64,000 nucleotides of DNA from an uncultured Candidatus Entotheonella sp. (GCA_951828535.1 OX639990.1:3273300-3337299), one strand, 5' to 3'. Positions 1 to 13,576 are shown, numbered from the stretch's first letter. Program-made: numbers and translations. The notes: generated by a model from the letters alone, not told the origin.

Positions 1-118
1 AACCGGCGTCCAGCTCGGCCAACACCGCTTCCCGACCGATGAACGGCACCCGCAGCAGCGGCTTGTGCCGCGTACGGCGGCCTCTTATTAGCAAGCTTTG
101 AAGCCAGGGCAGGCGCAT
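1..118 (-). CDS. Partial CDS, N-terminus only; unidentified, possibly a P-loop ATPase-type protein
   Basis: Only the first 39 codons lie in the window; the gene runs off the left edge. The ATG at 118 has a GAGGTG ribosome-binding site just upstream. The start is basic (MRLPWLQSLLIRGRR), and residues 26-37 read FIGREAVLAELD. That resembles the 'GRE' lead-in found ahead of AAA/STAND ATPase modules, but a dozen residues are too few to name a family. It follows nusB on the same strand by about 60 bases and may be the last gene of that run. Confidence 0.5.
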   Translation of the reverse strand, partial: MRLPWLQSLLIRGRRTRHKPLLRVPFIGREAVLAELDAG

Positions 119-180
119 GGTGGCACCTCGTGGAATGGCGAAAAGTCAACAGGCGAGAAGGCCGCCAACCGGCGCGGGCG

Positions 181-639
181 TTATGCGGGAGGACTGGAAA
201 CGGGATCGGAAGCGGCAACCGGGGCGTCTTCGGACGGCGCCACCTGATTTTTGATGCGATCGAGAATGCCGTTGATGAAGGATGGCGCATCGTCGGCGCC
301 GTAGCGCTTGGCCACCTCGATGGCCTCATTGATGGTCACGTTGGGGGGAATTTCCGGCATGAACAGCAGCTCGTAGATGGCAAACCGCAGAATGTTGCGC
401 TCCACTAGGCCGATGCGCTCGAGGGACCAGTTGGCGCTCCATTCCCGGATGAGGGCGTCGATCTCGTCACGGCTGGCGACCACGCCGCGCAGCAAAACAC
501 CGGTGAATTCCCGCGTACGCGCCGCCGTGAGCGCATGCGCCCATGCACTGGCCAACACAGCCTCCACGTCCCCGTGGGTGATCTCGACCGCGTACAGAAG
601 TTGCAGGGCCGCCTCTCGTCCTCGGCGTCGTGTGGCCAT
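181..639 (-). CDS. nusB: Transcription antitermination factor NusB
   Basis: A 152-residue NusB, the small all-helical protein that binds boxA RNA with NusE (S10) during rRNA antitermination. The N-terminus MATRRRGREAALQLLYAVE is the usual arginine-rich first helix. Later segments matching the family include NWSLERIGLVERNILRFA and the helix TINEAIEVAKRYGADDA, followed by FINGILD. The C-terminal 15 or so residues are a Pro/Ser/Ala-rich tail. ACGGAG precedes the ATG. It follows ribH on the same strand, the standard ribH-nusB pairing. Confidence 0.96.
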   Translation of the reverse strand: MATRRRGREAALQLLYAVEITHGDVEAVLASAWAHALTAARTREFTGVLLRGVVASRDEIDALIREWSANWSLERIGLVERNILRFAIYELLFMPEIPPNVTINEAIEVAKRYGADDAPSFINGILDRIKNQVAPSEDAPVAASDPVSSPPA

Positions 640-654
640 TTCGAGACTCCGTTG

Positions 655-702
655 CTCGCTGCGCTCGCAGCGGATCAGCTAATACGCTAGCTACCGCTCG
701 CT
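655..702 (-). repeat. Short dispersed repeat in the ribH-nusB gap (same family as the copy inside recO)
   Basis: Read on the minus strand this has a GCGAGCG-rich left part, GCGTATTAGC in the middle, and a GCGAGCGCAGCGAG right part. A segment with the same order and nearly the same spacing lies inside recO at about 13126-13173. The right half here is itself nearly palindromic. It overlaps the last few codons of ribH. Confidence 0.5.
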
Positions 703-1175
703 GTGGCGTGCAGCTGGCGATACAGATTCGCCATTTCCATGGCCGAAACGGCTGCCTCCCAGCCTTTATTCCCGGCCTTGCTGCCGGCGCGCTCGATCGC
801 CTGCTCCAGCGTATCGGTGGTCAGCACTCCGAAACTTACCGGCACGCCACTGTTCAGGGCCGTATTGGCGATGCCGTTGGCCGCCGCGGCAGCGATGTAG
901 TCAAAATGCGGCGTGGCTCCCCGAATCAGCGTGCCGAGGCAAATGACGGCGTCACCGGCGCGCCCGCTATCGACCAGTTTGCGCGCCATCAGGGGCACCT
1001 CGAACGAGCCCGGCACCCGGTACACCGTGATCGCCTCGTCGCTGGCGCCGTGCCGAACCAGGGCATCCATGGCGCCGTCGAGCAGGCGCTCGGTAATGAA
1101 CTCGTTAAACCGGCTGACGATAATAGCGAACTCCAGACCGGCGGCGGACAGGTGGCCTTCGACAAAACGGGGCAT
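687..1175 (-). CDS. ribH: 6,7-dimethyl-8-ribityllumazine synthase
   Basis: Lumazine synthase (162 aa) condenses 5-amino-6-ribitylaminouracil with dihydroxybutanone phosphate, the penultimate step to riboflavin. Family segments are [20 protein letters not shown], the PGSFEVPL turn, the phosphate-binding [16 protein letters not shown], and [21 protein letters not shown] chose the ATG at 1175 because AAGGAGAAGG precedes it and [11 protein letters not shown] is a normal start; a frame-open extension to 1208 has no support. It sits between ribBA and nusB. The last codons overlap a short dispersed repeat. Confidence 0.96.
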   Translation of the reverse strand: MPRFVEGHLSAAGLEFAIIVSRFNEFITERLLDGAMDALVRHGASDEAITVYRVPGSFEVPLMARKLVDSGRAGDAVICLGTLIRGATPHFDYIAAAAANGIANTALNSGVPVSFGVLTTDTLEQAIERAGSKAGNKGWEAAVSAMEMANLYRQLHATASGS

Positions 1176-1229
1176 GGCGATTTCCTTCTCCTTGGCTGTC
1201 ACACGCACCCGTACGCGCGGCGTTGGCGG

Positions 1230-2479
<1,250 letters not shown>

Positions 2480-2483
<4 letters not shown>

Positions 2484-3637
2484 CGCGTGCTCTCCTTCAT
2501 CCTGTCAGACTCGAGCGAACGCGCGGCCCACGCCGGATAGGCTTCCAGCATGACATCGTCGCCGATCTGCCGGCTCGTAAGGTCCCGCAATGACAAGACC
2601 TGTTCCATGGTATCGACCCCGCACGGTCCAAAGACGCTGATGCCGTCGCTGCCGATGATCTTCGGCGCCACGAATAACACCATTTTGTCAACCAGGCGTT
2701 GCTTAATCAAGGCCGCCGTCAGCACCGCGCCGCCTTCCACGAGGACGCTGGCGACGCCGCGCTCGCCGAGAACCGTGCACAGGGCGTCCAGATTCACCCG
2801 CCCGTCACCGCAGGCCGGCAGGCGAATTACCTCGACGCCGCGTTCCTGCAAAGCCCGCGCTTTGGCGTCAGTCGCCTGATCGGTGGTGGCGATCAAGCTG
2901 CGTCTGTCTTGCGCCACGTCGGCTACCTGCGCCATTGGGGCAAGCCGAAGGGTGCTGTCAACCACGATGCGTAGCGGGTTGGCGCCGCGTTGGCCCGGCA
3001 GGCGTGTGGTGAGTTGCGGATCGTCCTGCAAGACGGTACCGACGCCCACCAGAATCGCGTCGTTGTTATGTCGCAACCGGTGTCCGGCGGCACGCGCCGC
3101 GGCGCCGGTTATCCAACGCGAGGCACCGCTGCGGGTGGCGATTTTGCCGTCCAGGGTGATGGCGCTCTTGCTGGTGACAAAAGGCCGCCGTGTGGTGATG
3201 TGCTTGATGAAGGCTTCGTTGAGCCGTCGGGCCTCGGCTTCGCAGACGCCAACGGTAACATCAATACCGGCGCTTTCAAGCCGGGAAAGGCCACCACCGT
3301 CAACTCGTGGATTCGGATCCCGCATGGCCACCACCAGCCGTCCGACGCGCGCCTGCAGAATGGCGTCGACACACGGCGGCGTTTTGCCGGTGTGGCAGCA
3401 TGGCTCCAGCGTGACGTAGAGCACCGACCTCCGGGCGCAGTCACCGGCTTCGCGCAGGGCGTGCACCTCGGCGTGTGGGCCGCCAAAACGCTGGTGGTAT
3501 CCCCGGCCGACGACCTCGCCGTCCTGGACGATGACACATCCCACCATCGGGTTGGGGCTGACCCAACCCGTGCCGCCCGCGGCCAATTCCAGGGCGCTCT
3601 GCATATGACGCCTATCGGCGTCCGCATCAATCGTCAT
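2480..3637 (-). CDS. ribD: Bifunctional riboflavin deaminase/reductase RibD
   Basis: A 385-residue RibD that deaminates and then reduces the pyrimidine intermediate of riboflavin synthesis. The N-terminal deaminase (about 8-150) has the zinc motifs HAEVHAL and [11 protein letters not shown]. The C-terminal reductase has [19 protein letters not shown], and the [17 protein letters not shown] segment. The end overlaps ribBA by four bases. Many bacteria place ribE (riboflavin synthase) between ribD and ribBA; here nothing separates them, so ribE must lie elsewhere. Confidence 0.96.
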
Positions 3638-3664
3638 GCGGGACGGGCCCTATGGATTTCCGAC

Positions 3665-3766
3665 GTCACCCCGGCGAAAGCCGGAGTCCACGAGGTTTTC
3701 TGGTAACCAAGAGCTCGCCCCGACCTGCATCCAAGGTCGCTGGATTCTGGCTTGCGCCGACATGAC
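3665..3766. repeat. Inverted pair of 26-bp dispersed repeats between ppdK and ribD
   Basis: The left half (3665-3690) begins GTCACCCCGGCGAAAGCC and the right half (3741-3766) ends GCTTGCGCCGACATGAC. One is the reverse complement of the other at 20 of 26 positions, with about 50 bases between. This is the widespread proteobacterial repeat type with core ATTCCGGCG-AAGC-GGAATCC, and a related half-copy is embedded in murU at 40839-40864. Such pairs can form hairpins in the transcript. Confidence 0.65.
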
Positions 3767-3810
3767 AATATGGAAGCATCGGCGATTCCCATGGAACCTG
3801 TTGGCATCCC

Positions 3811-6454
<2,644 letters not shown>

Positions 6455-6462
<8 letters not shown>

Positions 6463-7705
6463 TACGACTCCCATGTGCATCGGGGCTGTCGAGTTGGAAC
6501 GCCGCGTGCAGAACCCGCACCGCCAACTCGGCGTATTTGTCGTCGATGACACACGAAATTTTGATTTCGGAGGTGCTGATCATCACGATGTTGATGTTCT
6601 CCGCCGCCAAGGCGCGGAACATGCGCGCCGCCACGCCGGCATGGCTCTGCATGCCGACGCCGACGATCGACACCTTGGCGATGCCGCTTTCCAGGGTAAC
6701 GCTGTCGGCGCCGATTTCCGCCAGGCTCTGGCGGGCGATGGCCAGGGTTTGCTGAGCGTCGGCGCGCGCCACCGTGAACGAAATATCCGTCAGGCCGCCC
6801 TCGCTGGCGTTCTGAATGATCATATCCACCACGATACCGGCCTCGGCGATGCGCCCGAACAGGCTGCCGGCGATGCCGGGCCGATCCGGCAGGCGGGTCA
6901 GGGTGATCTTGGCCTGGTTGCTGTCCGCCGTCACGCCGGTAACGACGACGCGTTCCATATCCTGGTCGGGTTTGGTGACCAATGTCCCGTTTCCTTCGGC
7001 AAATGAGGATTTGACTCGCAGAGGCACGTTGTGCGCCTTGGCGAACTCGACGGCGCGGGCTTGCAGCACTTTGGCGCCCAAGCGCGCCATTTCGAGCATT
7101 TCGTCGTAGGAAACGCGGTCCAGGCGGCGGGCCTGCGGCACCAGATTCGGGTCGGCGGTGTAAACCCCGTCCACGTCGGTATAAATTTCGCAACTGTCAG
7201 CCTTGAGGGCCGCGGCCAAGGCCACCGCAGTGAGGTCGGAGCCGCCGCGCCCCAGGGTGGTGAGTTCCTCACTTTCGCTGATGCCCTGAAAACCGGCGAC
7301 TACCGGGATGACACCCGCAGACAGATCCCGCTGCAGGCGTGTAGTGGTGATGCTGCGGATGCGTGCGTGCGTGTGGGCGCCGTCGGTGATGATGCCACCC
7401 TGCATACCGGTGAAGGATCTGGCTATGCAGCCGGCCTCTTGCAGGGCCATGGCGACCAGGGCAATGGACACCATTTCGCCGGTGGCGAGGAGCATATCGA
7501 CTTCGCGTGCCGCCGGCATTGCGGTGACCTCCTGCGCCAAGCCGAGCAGGCGGTCGGTCTCGCCGGCCATGGCCGACACCACCACCACGACGCGGTTACC
7601 GGCTTGCCGCACGCGCCGCACGCGCTCAGCAAGCGCCCGGATGCGGTCCACGTTCCCCACCGAGGTACCGCCGTATTTCTGTATGACCAGTTCCGCCGCC
7701 GCCAT
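6455..7705 (-). CDS. lysC: Aspartate kinase
   Basis: Monofunctional aspartokinase (416 aa), the first step to lysine, threonine and methionine. The N-terminal kinase shows [26 protein letters not shown] and [13 protein letters not shown]. Two C-terminal ACT domains for feedback control follow, around [20 protein letters not shown] and [19 protein letters not shown]. The start at 7705 lies four bases after the hom stop; longer in-frame starts would run back into hom. Its 3' end overlaps ppdK by eight bases, so the two are very likely translationally coupled. Confidence 0.96.
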
Positions 7706-7709
7706 GCCG

Positions 7710-9029
7710 TCACGTTTCCATGGCATCTTCGACGCGGATACGGATGGTCTCGCCCTGCACCGCCGGCAGGCTGGCAATCGCCTGAAGCGCCCGTTGCACG
7801 CTCTGCTCGCGCGCCTCGTGCGTCATCATGACGACGGAAACCGGCGTACCCTGCGCGTGTGCCCGGCCCTTCTGCAGCACCGACTCGATGCTGATGTCGT
7901 GCTGGCCGAGGATGCCGGCGATGGCGGCCAGGGTGCCGGGCTGATCGAGCACCTGAAACCGCAGGTAGTATCGGCACACGACTTCGTCGATCTTTTGCAG
8001 CGGGAGTTGCTGCAGGCTGTTTTCCTGATAGGCACGCGGCGGCACCCGGCCACTGCTGCCCTGCAGAATGTTGCGCGCCACGTCCACCACGTCGCCGACC
8101 ACTGCGCTGCCCGTCGGCATGGCCCCGGCGCCGCGCCCGATCAGCATGCTGCGGCCTACGGCATCGCCCTGGATGGACACCGCGTTGTGGACGCCGTTGA
8201 CGTGCGCCAGCCAACTATCAAGAGCCACGAAGGCCGGATGAACGCGCACGTCAAGGCGCCCGCCGGCCGTTTTGGCGAGCGCCAATAGCTTGATGCGGTA
8301 GCCCAACTCGCGGGCATAGGCGATGTCCCGCCGGCTGAGGCCGTCGATGCCTTCGGTGTAGACCTGTTGGTGCGGGACCCAGGAACCGAAGGCCAGCGAA
8401 GCGAGCAGAGCGATCTTCTGCGCGGCGTCGATCCCCGCGATGTCGAAATGCGGGTCGGCCTCGGCGTACCCCAGGGCTTGCGCCTCCTTTAGGGCCTCGG
8501 CAAAATCGAGATCTTCGTCGCTCATCTGGCTCAGGATGTAATTGCAGGTGCCGTTGATGATGCTGGCGATGGCGCCAAAGCGGTTGGCAACGAAGCCTTC
8601 CTTGATGGTGCGGATTACCGGAATGCCGCCGCCGACGCTGGCCTCGAAGCCGATGTCGCGCCCCGCCGCGGCTGCCGCCTCGAAGAGTTCCTGTCCGTGT
8701 TCGGCCAGGAGCGCCTTGTTGGCCGTCACCACGTGCTTGCCGGCTCGCAGGGCTTCCAGTAGGTACGTGCGTGCCGGTTCGTAGCCGCCCATCAACTCGA
8801 CCACAATGTCGATTTCCGGATCGTGGATGACGGCCAGCGCATCGCCGGTCACCTGACTCGCCGATAAGGACACATCGATTGGATGTTCGGGGTGCCGCCG
8901 CGCGGCGCGTTTCAGCATCAGGCGCGCGCCCAGCCGCTGCGTGATCAACTCGGCCTGCTGCGTCAGGATGGTGGCCACGCCGCCCCCGACGTTGCCCAAG
9001 CCGATGAGTCCTACCTGAATGGTTTGCAT
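7710..9029 (-). CDS. hom: Homoserine dehydrogenase
   Basis: Homoserine dehydrogenase (439 aa) reduces aspartate semialdehyde to homoserine. The Rossmann start is [26 protein letters not shown], the catalytic segment [27 protein letters not shown] and [11 protein letters not shown] follow in order. A C-terminal ACT domain begins near [19 protein letters not shown]. The ATG at 9029 gives the normal family N-terminus; upstream frame-open sequence overlaps the aminotransferase gene and is not coding. It forms a tight unit with alaC upstream and lysC downstream. Confidence 0.97.
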   Translation of the reverse strand: MQTIQVGLIGLGNVGGGVATILTQQAELITQRLGARLMLKRAARRHPEHPIDVSLSASQVTGDALAVIHDPEIDIVVELMGGYEPARTYLLEALRAGKHVVTANKALLAEHGQELFEAAAAAGRDIGFEASVGGGIPVIRTIKEGFVANRFGAIASIINGTCNYILSQMSDEDLDFAEALKEAQALGYAEADPHFDIAGIDAAQKIALLASLAFGSWVPHQQVYTEGIDGLSRRDIAYARELGYRIKLLALAKTAGGRLDVRVHPAFVALDSWLAHVNGVHNAVSIQGDAVGRSMLIGRGAGAMPTGSAVVGDVVDVARNILQGSSGRVPPRAYQENSLQQLPLQKIDEVVCRYYLRFQVLDQPGTLAAIAGILGQHDISIESVLQKGRAHAQGTPVSVVMMTHEAREQSVQRALQAIASLPAVQGETIRIRVEDAMET

Positions 9030-9051
9030 GGTTTCCCGTCTCTCGTACCGT

Positions 9052-10233
9052 TCACAGCAGCGTGCGCAGGCCGCGCAGGGCCTGGCGGGTGCGGTGGGCG
9101 TTCTCCACCAGCGCAAAGCGCACGTGACCGTCGCCGCCTTCCCCGAACCCGATGCCGGGGGCCACCGCCACTTTGGCCTGGCGTAGCACGTGTTTGGCGA
9201 ACTCCAGCGAGCCCATGGCTTGATAAGCTTCGGGTATTCTGGCCCACACGAACATCGTGCCCTGGGGCTTCTCCACCGACCAGCCAATGCGCTGCAGCCC
9301 GTCGACTAGCGTGTTGCGCCGCTGGCAATATGTCTCGCAGATGGTTTTGGCCTCTTCCGCCAATTCATTCAACGCCACCGTGCTGGCGATCTGTATCGGC
9401 TGAAAAATTCCGTAGTCCAGATAGCTCTTGATCTTGCGCAGCGCCCCTACCAGTTCCGGGTTGCCCAGGGCAAACCCGACGCGCCAGCCGGGCATGTTGA
9501 AGCTCTTCGACAGCGAGAAAAATTCGATGCCGACTTCCATGGCCCCCGGCGCCTGCAGCAGGCTGGGTGCCTGGTAGCCGTCAAAGACGAGATCGGCGTA
9601 GGCGAAATCGTGTACCACGATCAGCCCCATGTAGCGGGCGAAATCCACCACCTGAGTGAAAAAATCGAGATCGACGCACATCGTCGTCGGGTTGTGCGGG
9701 AAGTTGAGGACCAAAAATTTTGGGCGTGGTTGGTGCCGTTCGCAGACTGTTTTGAGGCTTTCAAGCAGATGCGCCGGGGAAGTAAACGGCACGGGCAGGA
9801 TGTCGCCGTTGGCAAACACGGGGCCGTACATGTGGATCGGGTAGGCCGGGGTCGGCACCAGCACCACGTCGCCGGGATTGACGATGGCCCACATGAGGTG
9901 CGCAAAGCCTTCCTTGACGCCGATGGTCGCCACCACGTTTTCGTCGCTATTGACGTCGACCCCGAAGCGGCGGCGGTAGTAATCCGCGATGGCTAGGCGA
10001 AGCTTGTCGATACCGCGGGAGGCCGAATAGCGGTGGTTGTGGGGCCTGCGGACCGCCTCGCACAGCTTGTCGATGACGGGTTGCGGCGGCGGATCGCTGG
10101 GGTTGCCCATGCCAAAGTCGACGATGTCCTCACCGGCACGGCGGGCGGCGAGCTTGAGTTCGTCCACGATGGCAAAAACGTATGGAGGAAGGCAGTCAAT
10201 GCGTGCGAAGTGCGGGGTGTGCTGCGTTCTCAA
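9052..10233 (-). CDS. alaC: Alanine/aspartate-type PLP aminotransferase (AlaC family)
   Basis: A 393-residue fold-type I aminotransferase closest to AlaC/YfdZ alanine transaminases. It has FGMGNPSDPPPQPVIDKL, the YSASRGIDKLR substrate region, VLVPTPAYPIHMYG, the NFPHNPTT pocket, VVHDFAYADL with the PLP-pairing Asp, and the lysine site SLSKSFNMPGWRVGF. Translation appears to begin at a TTG (10233) with AGGAG upstream. Genes of this type often precede hom, as here (22-base gap). Whether alanine or another amino acid is the true donor cannot be read from sequence. Confidence 0.9.
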   Translation of the reverse strand: MRTQHTPHFARIDCLPPYVFAIVDELKLAARRAGEDIVDFGMGNPSDPPPQPVIDKLCEAVRRPHNHRYSASRGIDKLRLAIADYYRRRFGVDVNSDENVVATIGVKEGFAHLMWAIVNPGDVVLVPTPAYPIHMYGPVFANGDILPVPFTSPAHLLESLKTVCERHQPRPKFLVLNFPHNPTTMCVDLDFFTQVVDFARYMGLIVVHDFAYADLVFDGYQAPSLLQAPGAMEVGIEFFSLSKSFNMPGWRVGFALGNPELVGALRKIKSYLDYGIFQPIQIASTVALNELAEEAKTICETYCQRRNTLVDGLQRIGWSVEKPQGTMFVWARIPEAYQAMGSLEFAKHVLRQAKVAVAPGIGFGEGGDGHVRFALVENAHRTRQALRGLRTLL

Positions 10234-10253
10234 AAACTCAACTCCTGGCCGCC

Positions 10254-10907
10254 TCAGTTCCTCGTGATCATTGCGTCCGGCGTCCCAAGTTTCTTCATCG
10301 TCAGGTTCGCCGTGTCACGGTCGGCGAATTTGCCCACTTTGACCCGATACCACAACGGTTTACCCGGGACCTCAAATGGGTGGAGGTAGGCGTGGTAGCC
10401 TTGTTTGGTTAATTCCTCGATAAGGCGCTCGGCTCGCTCCGGCTTGAGAAAGCTTGCGACTTGGACGCTATAAGTTTCCACGACTGACTCATTGGTACCC
10501 CGAGAGGACGTGCTTGCTGAGTCCGCTGCCAGCGGGTCCAGGTCCGTTCTTTCCGCCACGAGATGCAGAGCCGGCGGAGCTGAAGCTGGGGTCGGTTCTG
10601 GCGCTGGGATCATCTCGGCCGGCTCGTTTCTTATCAATGTATGGTAAAACGTCAGCGATCCTTCTTCCCACCCAGCGCTCGAAACCTTCTCTTGCCCTGG
10701 AGACTCGACGGCCTGCTGCATTTTGGCAACGTAGGGGCTGATCTGCTCGTTGGCCTTGTATCCCATGCCGATGATGAACCCGGCGCCGAACGCCACCGTG
10801 GAGCCGACCAGCGACACGCAAAACACCAACCCAATGTGCTTTGGCTTCATGTAGAACCCGGGACGCCACCCGCTTCGGGGCACCTGCTCGGTCGTACGTT
10901 CTTCCAT
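10254..10907 (-). CDS. Membrane-anchored SPOR-domain protein
   Basis: A 217-residue inner-membrane protein. After a short cytoplasmic N-terminus, residues about 26-48 form one transmembrane helix (IGLVFCVSLVGSTVAFGAGF). A low-complexity Pro/Ala/Ser periplasmic linker follows. The C-terminal SPOR domain begins at YSVQVASFLKPERAERLIEE and ends near the YRVKVGKFADRDTANLTMKK segment. SPOR domains bind denuded septal peptidoglycan, so a division or envelope role is likely. It lies directly after argS, a pairing seen in deltaproteobacterial genomes. Confidence 0.9.
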   Translation of the reverse strand: MEERTTEQVPRSGWRPGFYMKPKHIGLVFCVSLVGSTVAFGAGFIIGMGYKANEQISPYVAKMQQAVESPGQEKVSSAGWEEGSLTFYHTLIRNEPAEMIPAPEPTPASAPPALHLVAERTDLDPLAADSASTSSRGTNESVVETYSVQVASFLKPERAERLIEELTKQGYHAYLHPFEVPGKPLWYRVKVGKFADRDTANLTMKKLGTPDAMITRN

Positions 10908-10931
10908 GACAGTCTCCAGTCAGAGAGAGGG

Positions 10932-12668
10932 TTACATCGCGTCAGGCGTAGGAACACCCAGAAGCTTCAAGCCGTTACAAAGGACCGTTTGCACCGCGGC
11001 GGTCAGGGCTGCCCGAGCCGCCGTCAGGTCCGCGGCGTCCGGCCGCAGAATACGCAGGCCGGGGTCCTTGTTGCCACGCGTCCAATAGCTGTTGAAATCA
11101 GCGGCAATAGCGAGCAGGTGCTGCGCCACTACCGAGGGCTCCCACGTTCGCGCCGCTTCCGCCACGGCGTCGGGATAGGCGGCGAGTTTACGTACCAAGG
11201 CACGTTCTTCCCGCTGTTGCAACAACTCGTACAACGGCTCGACATGGATGGTTTCCGGTGCCGTTGCCAGCACGCTGGCACAGCGCGCTTGCGTGTACTG
11301 CATGTACGGTCCGGTTTCTCCCTGCGGGTTGAGAATGGCTTCCTGATCGAACTTCACGTCGCGTGTCCGGCGGTTCTTGAGGTCGTTGAAGATCACCGCT
11401 CCAACGCCCACCTGCCGCGCCACCAGCTCGGCATCGGCCAGGTCTGGATTGCTTACCGCCATCCTCTCTCGCGCCATTCGGATGGCCGCTTCCAGGACGG
11501 TCTTGAGCAGGGAGGCGTTCCCCTGTCGAGTGGAACCCTTTTCCCACTTGCCGCTCTCCGGGTTGCGTTGCAGAACAAGGCCGAAGGGAATGTGATGGCA
11601 ATTCGCCGCCCATTCGAAACCGGCGAGGTCCAGCACCTTGAACAACTGTGCAAAGTGCAGGCTCTGCCCCATGTCCACGACGTACAGGCAGGTATCAAAG
11701 CGCCACTCGCGCCTGCGGTAGAGCAGCGTCGCCAAGTCGCGAGTGCTGTAAAGGGTAGCGCCATCCTGTTTTTTGAGCAAACACGGTGGCATGTCGTAAG
11801 CCGACAGATCAACCACCAGGGCGCCCTGGCTTTTGGTCACCAGGCCGCGCGCCTGCAATTCGGCAATGGCGTCGTCCATGTACGGTTCGAAAAACGACTC
11901 GCCCAGGGTGTGCTCGAACGACACGCCGAGCAGGTCGTAAACTTTGTCAAACTCGGTCAGCGACACATCGACGAACCAGCGCCAACGCTTGCGTGCCTGC
12001 GGGTCGCCGGCCTCCAGGCGCTGGAACCACCGGCGGCCTGTGGCGGCGAAGTCGGCATCGGCCTTGGCTTCATTACGCGCCCGCACATACAGGGCGTTGA
12101 GCTGCACGATGTCCTCGACATCCGCCGCATCGTCCCAGCCAAAGCGCTCGTAGGCAGCGATGAGCAGCCCAAATGGCGTGCCCCAATCGCCCAGGTGGTT
12201 ATCGCCCTCGACCCTGTAGCCGCGCGCTTCCAGAATTTGTTTCAGGGCGTGTCCGATCATGGTCGAGCGGATGTGATGAAAGGCTAGTTCCTTGGCGACG
12301 TTCGGGCTGGAGTAATCGATCACTGCCTTCCTGCCGCGCCCCTCGTCCCCGCAGCCGTAGCGTTCCCCTTGGCGGGCAATGGCCTCCAGCACCTCGCGGC
12401 TGAGAATGTCGTCATCCAGCGTGAAATTGAGGTAAGGCCCATGGGCAGCTACGGCGGCAACCGGGGCCGCGAGGGTGAGTTCCTGAGCGAGTTGAGCGGC
12501 GATTTGTTGCGGCGCCTGGCGCCAAGCCTTGGCAAGGGTGAAGCACGGAAAGGCGAAATCTCCCCAAGCGGCTTCGGGGGGAGTACGCAGCATGGGGACG
12601 ATGGTCTCGGTGGGCTGCCCTAGGGGCTCGGCAAGACACTCGGCGATGGCTTCCTTATAAGCCTCCAC
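10932..12668 (-). CDS. argS: Arginyl-tRNA synthetase
   Basis: Class I ArgRS (578 aa). An Add-1-type N-terminal domain occupies about 1-110, the catalytic Rossmann domain begins at VIDYSSPNVAKE, and the C-terminal DALR anticodon domain starts near GETGPYMQYTQARCASVL. The HIGH signature is unusual: where most ArgRS read HVGHLRST, this one reads AFHHIRST, losing the first His and the Gly. The KMSK region is likewise non-canonical (ESGKWEKGSTRQGN), which is common in ArgRS. Start is GTG at 12668 with AAGGAG upstream. Confidence 0.95.
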   Translation of the reverse strand: MEAYKEAIAECLAEPLGQPTETIVPMLRTPPEAAWGDFAFPCFTLAKAWRQAPQQIAAQLAQELTLAAPVAAVAAHGPYLNFTLDDDILSREVLEAIARQGERYGCGDEGRGRKAVIDYSSPNVAKELAFHHIRSTMIGHALKQILEARGYRVEGDNHLGDWGTPFGLLIAAYERFGWDDAADVEDIVQLNALYVRARNEAKADADFAATGRRWFQRLEAGDPQARKRWRWFVDVSLTEFDKVYDLLGVSFEHTLGESFFEPYMDDAIAELQARGLVTKSQGALVVDLSAYDMPPCLLKKQDGATLYSTRDLATLLYRRREWRFDTCLYVVDMGQSLHFAQLFKVLDLAGFEWAANCHHIPFGLVLQRNPESGKWEKGSTRQGNASLLKTVLEAAIRMARERMAVSNPDLADAELVARQVGVGAVIFNDLKNRRTRDVKFDQEAILNPQGETGPYMQYTQARCASVLATAPETIHVEPLYELLQQREERALVRKLAAYPDAVAEAARTWEPSVVAQHLLAIAADFNSYWTRGNKDPGLRILRPDAADLTAARAALTAAVQTVLCNGLKLLGVPTPDAM

Positions 12669-12723
12669 AGGGCTCCTTCACAGATCGGCTTGCATGTGGC
12701 TGTCCAATCAAAACTGGCTGCGA

Positions 12724-12752
12724 AATATACAATATAAAGGTGTGGATGAAAA
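12724..12752 (-). promoter_or_regulatory. Candidate sigma70 promoter for argS
   Basis: On the minus strand, TTTTCA (12752-12747) and TATATT (12729-12724) are 17 bases apart in an AT-rich gap between recO and argS. Predicted transcription would start near 12717, about 50 bases ahead of the argS GTG. Confidence 0.45.
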
Positions 12753-12775
12753 GCCAGATATGCGGGCGGTAAGAC

Positions 12776-13573
12776 CTACAGATACAGAAAGGGGTACGAC
12801 TTGATTTCGCGGCCCAGGCAGGTGGTCAGGTGGAGGTGCAACAGCCGTTCCATCTCCTGTTGGGCGGCGGTGTCGGGCAGCATTTCCGGCAAGGGAACGT
12901 GGCCCATCATGCCGCGCAGGTAGCCGCAAGCGGCGTGGCCAATCTTCAGGGTGTGGCGGGTGGCGGCGCAAGTGTCGCAGACCAAGCCGCCGGCCCGCGC
13001 GTTGTAGCCGCAGGCGCCGGGTGGCAACTCCCCGCCGCAGTGGGCGCACTCGCTGAGTTGCAGCGCATAGCCGCTGAGTGTCAACAGGGAGATTTCAAAG
13101 TGACGCAGGACCATCGGCGGCGTCACTCGCTGGCGCTCGTGCTGTCTGGTTGTTAATACGCTCGCTGGCGCTCCCTTTGGCACCTGCCCAGCCCCCGCCA
13201 ATGCCTCCAGAGCCTCGTCAAACAGCGCGAAGAGTTCGGGAGCGGGTTGCCGGTCCTGCGTGCTGATGTCGATGAGCTCGGTCATGTAGAGGCCGCAGCT
13301 CAGCAAGTTGAAATCCTCGTGCAGGACGCGGAACGCCTGCGCGATATCGACACTGTGGGTCTGGTAAAGGGATCGCGTCGGGCGCCCGTAAGCGATGACG
13401 TGCAACCGCGTTAGCGGTTGGTAATAACTAGCGGTGCGGCTGTGGCCGCGGCGATTCCGGTGGGCCACGACGCGCAGCTTGCCGTAATCCCGCGTGAACA
13501 GCACTACAATCTGGTCGGATTCCCCGAGCTTGTACGTGCGCAACACGAAAGCGTCGCTACGGTATAACGCCAC
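12776..13573 (-). CDS. recO: DNA repair protein RecO
   Basis: RecO (265 aa) loads RecA on SSB-coated DNA together with RecR. The N-terminal OB fold begins ALYRSDAFVLRTYKLGESDQ. A helical middle follows, then a C-terminal zinc finger with CAHCGGELPPGACGY and CDTCAA. It lies three bases downstream of era, a common pairing. Odd feature: residues about 134-150 (APASVLTTRQHERQRV) are encoded by a short dispersed repeat flanked by the 13-bp direct repeat GAGCGCCAGCGAG, apparently an in-frame insertion between the helical core and the LRHFEISLL helix. Confidence 0.93.
   Translation of the reverse strand: MALYRSDAFVLRTYKLGESDQIVVLFTRDYGKLRVVAHRNRRGHSRTASYYQPLTRLHVIAYGRPTRSLYQTHSVDIAQAFRVLHEDFNLLSCGLYMTELIDISTQDRQPAPELFALFDEALEALAGAGQVPKGAPASVLTTRQHERQRVTPPMVLRHFEISLLTLSGYALQLSECAHCGGELPPGACGYNARAGGLVCDTCAATRHTLKIGHAACGYLRGMMGHVPLPEMLPDTAAQQEMERLLHLHLTTCLGREIKSYPFLYL
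13126..13173 (-). repeat. Dispersed repeat embedded in recO
   Basis: Two direct copies of GAGCGCCAGCGAG (minus strand; 13161-13173 and 13126-13138) flank a spacer starting CGTATTAAC. Order and spacing match the intergenic repeat at 655-702. It adds about 16 codons to recO without shifting the frame. Confidence 0.55.
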
Positions 13574-13576
13574 CCT

